Source of the DNA: Zygnema cylindricum
Taxonomy: Eukaryota; Streptophyta; Zygnematophyceae; Zygnematales; Zygnemataceae
Reading direction: 5' to 3'
DNA: 54,166 nucleotides
Assembly (NCBI GenBank): GCA_037447655.1
Contig: JBBHKE010001307.1
Span: 142,067 to 196,232, forward strand
Part shown: in pieces, positions 26,201 through 36,725 of the stretch
Numbering within the stretch: the stretch's first letter is position 1
Layout: the number at the start of each line of letters is the position of its first letter
Translations under genes and position numbers: made by a program
The notes under the pieces: model-generated
Database searches by the model: none
Told to the model about the DNA's origin: nothing
The model's input: only the letters and a program-made list of their open reading frames with translations

Positions 26201-26980
26201 TCATTACTAACACGGGAATCACGGGAAATGCTGTAAAAAAAGTCATTCGTGGTGAGAGAACGTGTAATTACCCTCGTACTCTCATAAAAAAACAAGCCAA
26301 AAAAGGACATAACTATCAAAAATCCCTCCCTCTCCCCTCTCTCCCTCCCTCCCCTCCCTCCCTCCCTCCCACACACACCGATCAACACCAAAGTCTTGAC
26401 AATGATTCTATATATCATGTGTACCTTTCCTGCATAGTACATGTCCTCCATGGAAAAGATTTATGTTTCTAATAGTATTTTATACATTCCTTTTCCGTCC
26501 AATGACAACTTCATTTTTTTTCCTTTTCTTCCTTCAAACAAACTCCCAACCCATATTTTGGTATCCACAGTATAACAAGCAAGTCAAACGAACTCCCCTC
26601 CCTATTGGATAGAGCTTTTTCCATATTATATCTATATCTGAACATAAAAGCTTTCCATAAATCACCACCAACGTAAAAACTTTTCAACCCAAGTTTTCTA
26701 GGAATAGGAAATCTATATCCACCTCACCCTTTCTTTTTGACTACACATCGCATTCAACATTTTTTTCCGTACAAGTTTTTTGAAACTTGCTTTTGTAGTT
26801 TCCCGAAAGGTTCGAGAAGCCACGCATAAACCCTTTTTTTACCCTTATCCAAGCTCCATATGTCTCCCTCTCACTCTCTTTCTCCCTATCTTCCTCTCCT
26901 CGTTTGTCTCCCTTCAATGTCAATTACAAAATGAACAATTTCTTTGCTTATCTCTCTCTACACACATTTGCATCTCTTCT
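23248..26980. other. Intergenic region, no gene recognised
   Basis: 3' flanks of VDAC and, on the other strand, TEL. Open frames here are short or hydrophobic low-complexity. A phrase GCTTGGGGCAAACGCCTCC occurs twice (about 25085 and 25238), each near a similar ATTCAATACT(A/G)GGATTTT phrase, indicating a diverged local duplication of about 150 bp. A CCCT-rich microsatellite lies at about 26323-26370 and a TG run at about 24620-24633. Nothing else recognisable. Confidence 0.5.
26323..26370. repeat. Pyrimidine (CCCT)n microsatellite
   Basis: Imperfect CCCT/CCCTCT repeats followed by a short CACACACA run; intergenic. Confidence 0.8.
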
Positions 26981-29900
26981 CTAAGTTTCATCGGTTCCAC
27001 TTGGTCCCTTCGGGACCAAAGCAGACAGATTTTTTCGGTCAAAATTGGACGAATTCTTAACAAATTCGCTTGAATCGTTTTCTGAGGAAGGTGAATGAAT
27101 AATCCCACCTTCCTCTTCTTCCAATGACTCCTCCTCCTTAGTTTCCTGTCTATCCTCCTCCCCCTTTGCCTCACCATTCCCGTCCTTACTTTTCTCGATC
27201 GACTCTTGTTCACCTTGCAGTCCACCTGGAGATGGGTTTTCTTCTGTTTCGTCTGAGCTGACACCTTCCGATTGGCCGTTTGGCAGCTGATTGCCGTCCT
27301 TTTTCGGACTATATTGATCTTTACGCGACGGAATGTGGACATGTGAAGAATATCCGTTGGGCGAGTGGCGTCCTGCCAGGTGTCCTGCTGCAATAATGGG
27401 AGCAGGACAAACTTCTCCGTCGCGAGGCGGGTCAAAGACAAGAGGGAGATACTCGTCGGTGTCACAAGCGAATCGGGAGTTTCGGAAATGTTCTTCCAAT
27501 GCTGCCCGGCCCTGTGTTTCACAAAGCAAAAACCAGCAAATAAAAACCAACATAAAAAAGAAAAAACCAAAATATATAAATCAAGTACGGACATGAGGAT
27601 CACCCAGCAATGGCACTCGACCCAGCTAAGTGGTCGAGCCAAACCAGAATAATCTGAAACATAAAAAAATTGTTGAACCAAACTGAATCATTCAGTCAGG
27701 GCGAACTGAACCCTACTGGCCATTAACCCAAAGAGTAAAACATTCGCGAGAGTATACACGCTATTCATTAACTGGAACAAATCCCTCTGTAATGCTTAAC
27801 CCTGGTTGCCTAAGTTACACATTCATATCTCCGTATTTCCATCCTCCCATACATCTCTACCGAATTTGAAGGAGTCCAAGTTGAGCTCCCTCAAAATGAG
27901 CCAAAACATTTCAGAAACTGCCCAGACCGGATCAAAACAATTCAAACGGCTAAGGGCAATAATAAACCAAGCTACCAAAAACCGAGATTTTGATGTTCAT
28001 TTTGGCTGGAGCCTAAACAGGAATAAGTGTTTTCTAACAAGTATATTATGAAGTACAATTAGTTTGGAGAAGGCTTTTACAGAGGCACCGAGACATGCTT
28101 TAGTCAGGATCCACATAATTCAAGTAAAGAGGACCACTTGTGCCAATTGAGGTTGGCCAGTTTTCTGTCCAAAGCCACTATTGCCCACCAGATTAAACTA
28201 TATATTTACCCACAATCCACATTAATAATCTCTATAAAGTGAATATTCCGCTCTTTACCAACTGCAGGGTTCAAATAGTTTGGATGGACAGTCACAACAT
28301 TTATAGGTTCTTTAAAGACTAAACATTAAAACTCGCATATCAAACTAGTGTTAGGTCCAGTTATGAAACCAAACCAAAACCGAACCAGAAAACCGAAGGT
28401 TATTAAGCATCCTGGTTCATCTTTAAAGCATTTTCCGTTTGATTGGAGGATTTAGCATTCAACTTCAACAGCCACGATATTAACCACGGTTCATTAACTG
28501 ACATGGTGCTTGTTTCTCAGCTGTCAAAGTTGTATGTAGTCAAGCTAGGGGAGAACTAATTGACTAGAAAAAATAGAATAGATACTGATATTATGGTTTG
28601 GCCTACGAACATGGATTCATAAACAAGAACTCGAATGGCTAAATATCTTGAAGTTTCTAAATCCTTCTGACTTGGTTTTACACTAACAAGAACTAAACCA
28701 GACCAAAAAAATCATCATATACAGTTTCCACAAATACATAAAACCCTTTTCAGGAAGGAACACACAGGTGCCATTTTCTTCAGCCACTTGTTGGGCCACA
28801 TGAATAGTGAACTGATGTCATTGGTCACTGACCAACCGTGTCTTAGAATACTACACCGCCAATCGCTATTAGAGTAAAGGAATAAATAGCGTAAAAAAAA
28901 AAGTTAGTGTTATTAACCCTAATCGGGATTTTTTTTTTTTTGAAAAAAAAAATATATACTAATTAATCCCTAACTGTAATTTGGGTTGTCCTGAATAATA
29001 AACACCCGCCCTTTCGATGTCTACAGTAATATGTGTACCCGTACAAAATCTGACAATTCGTACGCCGTCGCGCTGTTCACACGGTCGACGACGAACATAT
29101 GAGAACGTGATTTTTGTCGACGAGTTTGCGTCTCTTTCTTCTAGTGCACATTCACAAGTGTGCGCAACAATGTTAAGTGTCTTTTTATGCCTTTATAATT
29201 CAAAAAGTACCATTTCGTACGGAGATACCCTGTCCGTACGCCACACTATTCCCATCGCAGTGTACTTCTATAATTAACGCTAATTGAAAAAAAGCCCTAA
29301 TTAGAATAATGGAAAAAATAGAATTATGGATTGTATTTCAGGTTTTTTTTTTTGAAAAAAGGGCACCAAATTAGCGTTATTTACTCTAATAGCGATTGGA
29401 GGTGTAGTGTTGTGCATCAGGTCAAAACTAATCGCGATAAAACCGATCACGATAATTATTGGTTATCGAACCGTGAGGGGTCCAGGTATATCGCTCCGGA
29501 ACCAACAATTTTTATCGTTGATAAGTGTTAAATATATAGTACACAATATCATAGTACTTTATATCATTGTACTGGATTATATTTCATATGTTATACAGTG
29601 TGGCATTTCACTTATGACAATCCGTTCAGTAATTTCGTACAAAAAAGTACAAGTGTACCCTGAACCGTGCAATTGTCGCTGATAATTATCGGGCCCGATA
29701 TGGTTATCGGTAGGTCAAAACATATAAGTTATTGGCAAATGGCTACCGATACACAACACTACAGAATACAACTTCATTCACGCTTTCTACTGCAGCATAA
29801 CCAAGGATCAGCACTGGCTCACTCTAATCCCTCCATTTTCAAACTCCTGCCTGGATAGCAAATCACCATTTCACTGTAGCTCGTCGAATAACAAAAAATC

Positions 29901-32900
29901 CTGCGATTGACACTGATTTCTAACAATAAAACGATGGACTTTGATCACAACATGTTTTGCAATAATCTTCTGATTTTGCCAAGAAACAGAACGCAACCGC
30001 TAAAAGAACCACTGCTCACAATACAACCGATCCGTTCACAACAGGCGACCTGACAAACTTCACAGGTTTCCCAAATATGTTAAAACTCATATGCTCCGCC
30101 CGTTCGAAGAGTTTTTCAGGGTTTCTTTCGAAGGTTTTGAGGTAAAAAAAAGTAAAACCAATATGCACCCAAGGTTCCCCCCAGAGCGTCCCGAAATCGT
30201 TGGGACCCACCTGCACTCGAGCGTATGTGACCTGACAAACTTTTCGAGAGTTGAATGCCTCCCACTGTTGAGCATGGAACGCCCGGTACAGTTTGAGAGT
30301 GGCTGCCACACTGGTGAAGTTCACAAAGGCATATCCCAAATTGCAGCGATTCCTGCACTCCCCTCCAGCACCGGACACTCCTCCTCGAGTCATGTCACAG
30401 CATGCAAGCCCACGTAGCACATTGCCACGACATTCTCGTCGCATTGCGTGACACGTGTCACATTAACTTACTGGAACCATCTTACTTACTGTAAACAACT
30501 ACCGCTACCGTGACTGTTGACATCGCATCGCGTTCTGTGACGTCACACCTTGTCACGTCACAGCAGATGGCGGCATATTCTTACGACAAAGTAAATCATG
30601 AGCCGTGTCACATCACAACCATCAGGAAGAGTTCACGTCATCAGTGATCACTTTCCACACAATGCAGTCTCCCTGTAATCAGTGAAAACATGAGAATAAC
30701 ACTTCCCCCCCCAAAAAAAAAAAACAATTGCCGACAAGTTCAACAACAACCCCGAAACCGTGACGCGTGATTGGGCCATCCACTCACTTGAAGTCGATGG
30801 GCAGATAGACAAAGTCATAGGACGAATGTGGGTCCGTGGAGCCTTCTTCTCCCTGATTGGTTCTCAGACAATGCTGGTCCAGAAGAGCCAAAAGCATCCC
30901 TTGGCTGTACTTATTTGGGATATTCTTTATCATCAAAGTCGTCCGAGGTGGACCCTCCGGATTTGTCTTCACTCTCTCCTCATCATAAGCATAATGTGAC
31001 GCCATCACTCGGCTTCTCCCTCCCCCCCCGTTGGCCGTCCTCACACTTCCTCGAGGCAATGTTTCATGTGTCATACCCCCATTGTACCCGTTTTGAGAAT
31101 AACCTCCCTTCACAAAATTAACCGCATCCGTGACTCCATTTTGATTATTCGTCTTCCTTCTCATCCTCTCTCCGTTCCCACCTCTACCGCCTCTTCCCAT
31201 CCCACCTCCTCCATGCCCATGACTATGCTCATGGCCATGTCCTCCTCCTCCTCCTCCTCCTCTTCCCCCATTTCTTCCACCCCAATTCTCCCCTCCCATT
31301 GGCATTCCCATGGCGTGACCGTTTCCTACATAGAACGGCTCTGCCGGTAGCCCGCAGTTCCATGTGGGCTGTGGAGTTCCGTTTCCATTCAATGTCACTC
31401 TCCCAACAGGTGACGGCGGTGCCATGTGACTCGAAACTGGAACAGGACTGTAACTGGCCCACATATAACCAGGAGGTGGAGGTAGACCCATATTAACCCC
31501 ATCAACTGTCGGCCATCCCATAACTCCGTACAAATGTTGCTGCTGCCCGGGAATCTGCCCACAATTTTGAAGCTGCCCGGGAATTGGTCCAGGATTATTT
31601 TGAAGCTGCCCGGGACTACAGTTTCGAACCCTTCGGGCTTGTCCCCCAGGTCTGGAAAACTCTATCTTTATTCGCCTCCCATCGAGTTCTTTTCCGTCCA
31701 AACCGTCCAATGCCGCGGCGGCGTGACGCGTGTCAAAGAACTCCACAAACCGGTGCTGCTTCTTGGAAGGAGTTTCCCGGAGCTCCTTAATAGGGCCTGC
31801 CGATGCGACAAAGGGGAACCTCTTAGCAGCGGTAACGATGGGAAGAGGGGAGGGGAGGAGGGAGAGGGAGAAGAAGGAGAGGGAAAGGGAGGGAGAGGAG
31901 GAGAGAGAGGGAGAGTGGAGAGGGAGAGGAGAGGGAGAGAGAGGAAGGAGAGGGAGAGAGGAAGCAGGGTAGAGAGAGGAAGAAGAGGGAGAGAGAGGGA
32001 GAGAGGAGAGAGGGAGAGAGAGGGAGAGGAGGAGAGAGGCGAGAGAGAGACAGAGGCGAGAGAGAGAGGCGAGAGAGAGAGGGGAGAGAGAGAGAGGGGG
32101 AGAGAGAGAAGAGAAACACAGAGAGAGAGAACAGCGTACCATAAACCTCGAACGCTGCCCGGAGCTCCTCCAATGGCATTGCGGGATCCAGATTGAAGGC
32201 CACCAGAGTGCCCTGATTGGCGTCTGTGGCAGCCTGCCAGCTGGCGAACTGCGCTCCCACAGCTCTCCCACGAAACAGGCGGCGAACAGCTGGACAACCT
32301 TCTGAACTGGCAGAAGAAGACAAAGCCGGGCTCGGCCCTCTCTCTTCTTCGTTATCGCTAGACTCAGAAGGCAGAAGGGCAGATTCCTGCTCCATGGCCT
32401 GCATCGGTTAAAATCGAGAAGTCAGATAGACATTACTGGGACATTCAAGACACCTGTAGAGAAGGTTAAGACTTTTCAGACATGCGACACATGTCACGGT
32501 TTGTAGATACATTCTTTGCCCATCCTGTTTGTGGTTTGTTTCTGGAATTCGTCTGTGTACCTGCCGATGACTGATTCCGTTGCCATTCCCATGCTTGCTT
32601 TTATATCCGTTTTCATTTCCGTTTGCCACCTGGCATTGCTGGATTTCACGAACAGCTGCCTGCGCGTGACGGATGTCGTAAAACTGAACGACGGCCGATC
32701 CATGTGCCAAGGGTTCTGTGTTTAACGATCTGCATGAATCATGGAATCCGACAGGAAACCCGTTAGCTGCAAACTCCGTATTTCTCCCTTACTCTCCCTC
32801 TTTCTCTCCCTTTCTTTCCCTCTTTCTCTCTCTTTCCTGTCTTTCTTTCTCTTTCTCTCACTTTCTCTCCCTTTCTCTCCCTGCCTTTCCGTATGAACTA

Positions 32901-33379
32901 TGGTACGCAAACTCAAGGTGTCCTTGTTTGTACCAACAATCCTTTCAATAATAAAAACTTGCCCACCATTTTACTGCAGAAACAACAATTTCCAGTTTGC
33001 TTTCGAGAACTGCAAAAAGTGACACTGTTTCTCCTTCCTTGAGAAAAAAAAAATGTAGACGATAAAAAAAGACACAATCAAAGAAAACTAGATACAGTTT
33101 ATTTATTAATGGGTTTCAGCACAATGTGTCGAAAAAATCGCGCGATTTCTTTGGGCATAATGAATGGAAAAAGAAAATGTAATTGGTTTCCGACTCGACG
33201 GTTGTCACGAAATGAAAGGAGAGACCAAAGTAAGGAGCGGAGGAGTGCAAATAGGGAGGCGAGAGAGGTGAAAACAGGAAAAACTTAAAGAGAGAGACAA
33301 GGAGCGAAAAAATCTCATACGGAAAGAATGTAAAAACATAGACAAGATAAACAATGGAAGCAAAGAGAGAGAGAGAGGG

Positions 33380-33410
<31 letters not shown>

Positions 33411-34488
33411 CCTTTGTCTGGACCAGAAACTTGATTGCCCGAACATCGGATCTTGATGTTCCTTTTCCTTCTTCCTCTTTCCCTTTCCCTTTCCTCGACC
33501 ATTATTCTTTACCCTTTGATTGCCTTCAGCCCCTTTCCACCGTCTTGCCTTCCCGCCTCCACCCCTCCCTTCCTCGGTTGCCCCCTCTCCCTCTGACTCC
33601 CTGCCCTCCCATCTCTATCCCTCCCCCTCCCACCATCCCTCCTCCCCCTTCCCATGGGCGGGGGGGGGCGGGAGAGAGAGGGGGCGTCCCGAGAGGCGAG
33701 TACTGGAGGAGTGGAGGGATAGAGCGGTACAGCGGGATGCTGCCACGTGGCGAGTACATTTCCGTACAAGAGGGGTGTCCGTACATAAGGGGGTAAGCAA
33801 GTGGAGGGGGGATGATGAAGGAGGGAGGAAGGTGGGGAGAGGATAAGGGGGAGGGAGGGAGAGGAGTAAATACGCGAGCTGTGGGGTCTAAAGTGGGGAT
33901 AGAGAGGGGAGGAGGGAGAGAAAGCATGGGTCCTGGAGGGGGTGGGGAGTCCATTTGGGGGGGGAAGTGGGAGAGGGAAGGATACAGAAGCGAAGAGGGG
34001 TTGTGGGGAGGAGTGGGAGGAGAGGGAGGGGAGGGAGGGGAGGGATGTTGGCGAGAGGGAAGGGGGAAGGGTGTGGGAGAGTCAGCTGAAGATTCTGTGA
34101 AAGATTCAGAGGGAGATTCAGAAAGAGGAGAATCTGTGGGAGATTTTCCATGCGCTTCAGTTTTATTTCCCGTTCCGTCGTCCGTTCTTGATTCCGTTTT
34201 TGTCTCTTTCTGGGAACCGTTTTCTGTCGTTTTCTTGGCAGGTTCTGATTGGGCAGCAGGAGGAAGAGGGGTAGGAGGGGCAGGAGTGGCAGGAGGAGTA
34301 GGAGGGATAGGAGGGGAAGGAGGGGTAGGAGGGAAGGGAGGGGTGGCGGGGGTCGGAGGATTTGTCACGCCGCGTTTGCCAGCTGTCACAAGACCCATTT
34401 TAAGGATACTGGCGTATCCAATGGGGCCCTCTGGAGCTGCCACGTGGACTTGTTGCTGGGGCGACACCTGAATTTTCTTCCCTCCCAT
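26981..34488 (-). CDS. TEL: TERMINAL EAR1-like (Mei2-type) RNA-binding protein, partial exon model
   Basis: Plant regulator with RRM domains. Exons in order: 34488 to about 33600 (Pro-rich, start [13 protein letters not shown]); about 32766 to 32630 or 32561 (second half of RRM1, [17 protein letters not shown]); 32398-32140 and 31796-30788 (RRM2, [20 protein letters not shown] then [20 protein letters not shown]; Gly/His-rich linker; start of RRM3, [19 protein letters not shown]); 30352-30211 ([24 protein letters not shown]); 27511-26981 ([20 protein letters not shown], stop at 26981). Exons from 32398 on join in frame with GT-AG ends. The FACDxxEYLP ending and [13 protein letters not shown] favour TEL over AML-type Mei2-like proteins. 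[10 protein letters not shown] (about 33863-33893, near residue 198) resembles a PAM2 poly(A)-binding-protein motif. The exon carrying the first strand of RRM1 was not found, so the 5' joins are uncertain. The C-terminal tail after RRM3 is long and Glu-rich. Confidence 0.85.
28851..29407. mobile_element. MITE-like inverted-repeat element A in a TEL intron
   Basis: Terminal inverted repeats of 28 bp with one mismatch: CTACACCGCCAATCGCTATT at 28851 and its reverse complement ending at 29407. About 557 bp with no coding capacity. It lies in the 2.7-kb intron before the last TEL exon. The TIR is shared with elements B-D (35905-36725) and the half copy at 40325. No clear target-site duplication was seen. 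Confidence 0.7.
29405..29761. mobile_element. Possible second inverted-repeat element abutting element A
   Basis: TAGTGTTGTGCATC at 29405-29418 and, inverted, GATACACAACACTA at 29748-29761 (13 of 14 match). The inside is AT-rich with ATCG/GATAA phrases (TTATCG, GATAATTATC) and no gene. The left end overlaps the end of element A by three bases, so nesting or chance are alternatives. Confidence 0.3.
31845..32135. repeat. Polypurine (GA/GAGG) tract filling a TEL intron
   Basis: Nearly pure G/A on the plus strand, hence C/T on the coding strand, for about 290 bp. It makes up most of the intron between 31797 and 32139 that interrupts RRM2. The apparent Ser/Leu-rich open frames through it are artefacts of the repeat. 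Confidence 0.85.
32780..32885. repeat. CT-rich microsatellite in a TEL intron
   Basis: Imperfect CTTTCTCTCC repeats on the plus strand, upstream (in TEL direction) of the exon with the second half of RRM1. Confidence 0.7.
33362..33408. repeat. (GA)n microsatellite
   Basis: Almost perfect GA dinucleotide run inside the region where the missing TEL RRM1 exon should lie. Confidence 0.85.
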
Positions 34489-34620
34489 TGTGCTGCTGCC
34501 ACGTGTCCTTCGGAGCTGTCAGGCGCTGCCAGGTGGCGGTTCACACGTGCGAGGATTGGCCACGTGGGAAGTGAGACAAGTCACTCATTCGCTGTATACA
34601 AAAAAGAAATATCTCCTTCG

Positions 34621-34621
34621 T

Positions 34622-34655
<34 letters not shown>

Positions 34656-34775
34656 CCTCTCTCTCTCTCTCTCTTTGTCTCCCTCTCCTTCACTCTCCCT
34701 CTTTGTCTCTCTCTTTCTCTTCCCTTCTCACTCTCCCTCTCTCTCTCTCTCCCTCTCTCTCTCTTTCGCTCATTC
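34621..34775. repeat. (CT)n microsatellite upstream of the TEL start
   Basis: CT/CCCTCT repeats over about 150 bp, that is GA-rich in the TEL sense direction, 130-290 bases before its proposed ATG. GA-rich 5' leaders are common in plants. Confidence 0.8.
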
Positions 34776-35552
34776 ACTTCGCGCAGTGTCCGTCGCAGCG
34801 CCAGAAGCCGCTATCCACTCCGCACGAGCGGCAGACGACGGTCCGTATGGCCACGTGGCAGGCGTACGTTTCGCACGTGAGAGCGGCGCGAGTGGAAACC
34901 GGGCGGGAGTAACGGAAGAGAGAGGAATGGCAGAGAGGGAGAGGGAGGGGGCGGAGTAGCCTTCAGGTCCGAGGAGGAAAAACCCTGCGGCCAATCGCAG
35001 CCTCTCGTTTCGACCTCTTGCCACGTGGACGGTGAGATGCGCTCCGATCTATCCGCACGAGTGCCAACATTTGGAGATTCGCTCCTGGAGCGACGACGAT
35101 TGGCATATTTGGTTTTGCACGTGCGAGCGTCGCTGTTGGAGATTCTGCGAAAAGGATTCCGCGGTGCGGGGCGGCCGTCCGATGGGAAGATCGGAGGGGG
35201 ACGCGGAGCTGTGAGGCGCTGCGTGGATTCCACGCGAGGGGATTTTGCCGGAGAAGCTACGAAGGTACAGATTGTACGGACAGCAGGGAATTTTGCCGGC
35301 GTGGAAGGTATGGATTGTCGGAGTGCGATGCCACGTGGGAGATAGCGAGTGGGGGCGAGCGAAAATGTGGTCCGGGTGGAAATCCCTTTCGGATAAACGG
35401 CGGCTGGAAAGTGGAAGCTGTTGGGGAAAATTTCACGGGCTGCCCGAGTCGTGCAGAAAAATCACGCTTTGTCGTATTCACGAGGGTTTCAGCCTTTCGC
35501 CCACCTTGGGGCCCTTGGTTTTGTCGTTTTGTTCCTCTGTTCCGCGCGGAAG

Positions 35553-35576
35553 GTACAGTACAGTACAGTAGTGTAC
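35553..35576. promoter_or_regulatory. CAGTAC repeat upstream of TEL
   Basis: GGTACAGTACAGTACAGTAG followed by TGTAC, about 1.07 kb upstream of the proposed TEL ATG (which lies on the minus strand). Same motif as at the other three genes. Confidence 0.3.
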
Positions 35577-35904
35577 TTTACTGGTTTAGCAAGTCTTTCG
35601 GATGGAAACGGCTACAAAGGGGTGTACGATTTTCAAGAGTTCAACGCTCTGCCGCCTCTCGGATTTCAATTGTTCAGTACGGTTCAACAGAAAACGACAA
35701 AACCGCTCAGGCTTCGCCGGCTTGTGTTTGTTTTTTCAATGGGGTTTTGTCCGCAAGAGAGTCCATCGTGACACGTGGGCATCGCACAGTCCACAAGATT
35801 AACGATTGGACATAACATAATCGATACCGGTCTTTACAAAATATGGTGCGGACTTTATCGACAGTGACGTAACGCTACAGAGACTTTCTGGAACGTCCGG
35901 AGGG

Positions 35905-36122
35905 TACACCTTGAATCGCTATTAGGGTTTAATAATTTGTTCGTCACTCAAAACATCTTTTCTCCGTACACACTTGTCCAATTTTCAATTTGAGACCGCC
36001 AGTCGGAAGCTGAGAATCTTAGGCTTCAATCGCAACCGTCAGATCTACAATCCGACATGTGTGTACGGAGAAAAAATGTTTTAAGAGAAAAAACATTAAC
36101 ACTAATAGCGATACACGGTGTA
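35905..36122. mobile_element. MITE-like element B
   Basis: 218 bp. Outer ends are TACACCTTGAATCGCTATTA and, inverted, TACACCGTGTATCGCTATTA. Inverted similarity continues inward (AAAACATCTTTTCTCCGTAC against AAAACATTTTTTCTCCGTAC), so the whole element could fold back. No coding sequence. Confidence 0.7.
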
Positions 36123-36247
36123 GTACATGTCGCTGTAGCTGCGATATCGACACCGATATATTGCCAATTCCGTCGTTTGGCACATCGATTATCCAGAGCC
36201 GTAAAAAGTACATATCGGTCGTAGGTAAAATTGTACGATATGCCGCA

Positions 36248-36471
36248 CTACACCACCCATTGTTATTGGAGTTAAAAACATTTTTCGGGCAGTCAAAGGC
36301 GTCAGACTCTGCGATGGACGGCTGGGAATTTTTGTGAGGCAAGCACTCGAAAGGAAATGGTCTTACCTTTCGACCATGACGTCATGATTGAAAATCGAAA
36401 AATATGTGACAAGAAAAGGAGCTTTGACTGCCCGAAAAATGTTTAATTATAATAACGATGGGTGGTTGTAG
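36248..36471. mobile_element. MITE-like element C
   Basis: 224 bp with inverted repeats of about 50 bp: CTACACCACCCATTGTTATT ... TTTTTCGGGCAGTCAAAG at 36248-36298 and its inverted copy at 36421-36471 with few mismatches and one small gap. Non-coding interior. Confidence 0.75.
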
Positions 36472-36501
36472 TCAAAAGCTAAACTGTCCTACTTCAGTAC
36501 A

Positions 36502-36725
36502 GTACACCGCCAATCGTTATTAGCGTTGTGTACGCTAATTCCTTCCCGCTTTTTTATTTTTTTATTCTCAAATAGAGTTATCCACACTATTTAAAAAAAA
36601 CCCTAAATCTCAATTAGAATAGACGATTTCTTCGAAAATTTCCAAATTCCCAATTAGCGTAAACCACGCTAATTATTCGTATACGCTAAAAAAACTTACA
36701 CGCTAATAACGATTGGCGGTGTACC
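36502..36725. mobile_element. MITE-like element D
   Basis: 224 bp with a perfect 25-bp terminal inverted repeat starting GTACACCGCCAATCGTTATT. The interior is AT-rich with several CGCTAAT phrases in both orientations. It lies 30 bp from element C. No clear target-site duplication. Confidence 0.8.

Noticed and set aside
31534-32196. Plus-strand 220-aa Arg/Glu/Gly-rich frame
   Set aside because: Lies antisense to TEL exons and the polypurine intron; composition follows the GA repeat.
33812-34471. Plus-strand 219-aa Gly-rich frame
   Set aside because: Antisense shadow of the TEL Pro-rich exon; the minus frame has the PAM2-like motif and joins a recognised gene.
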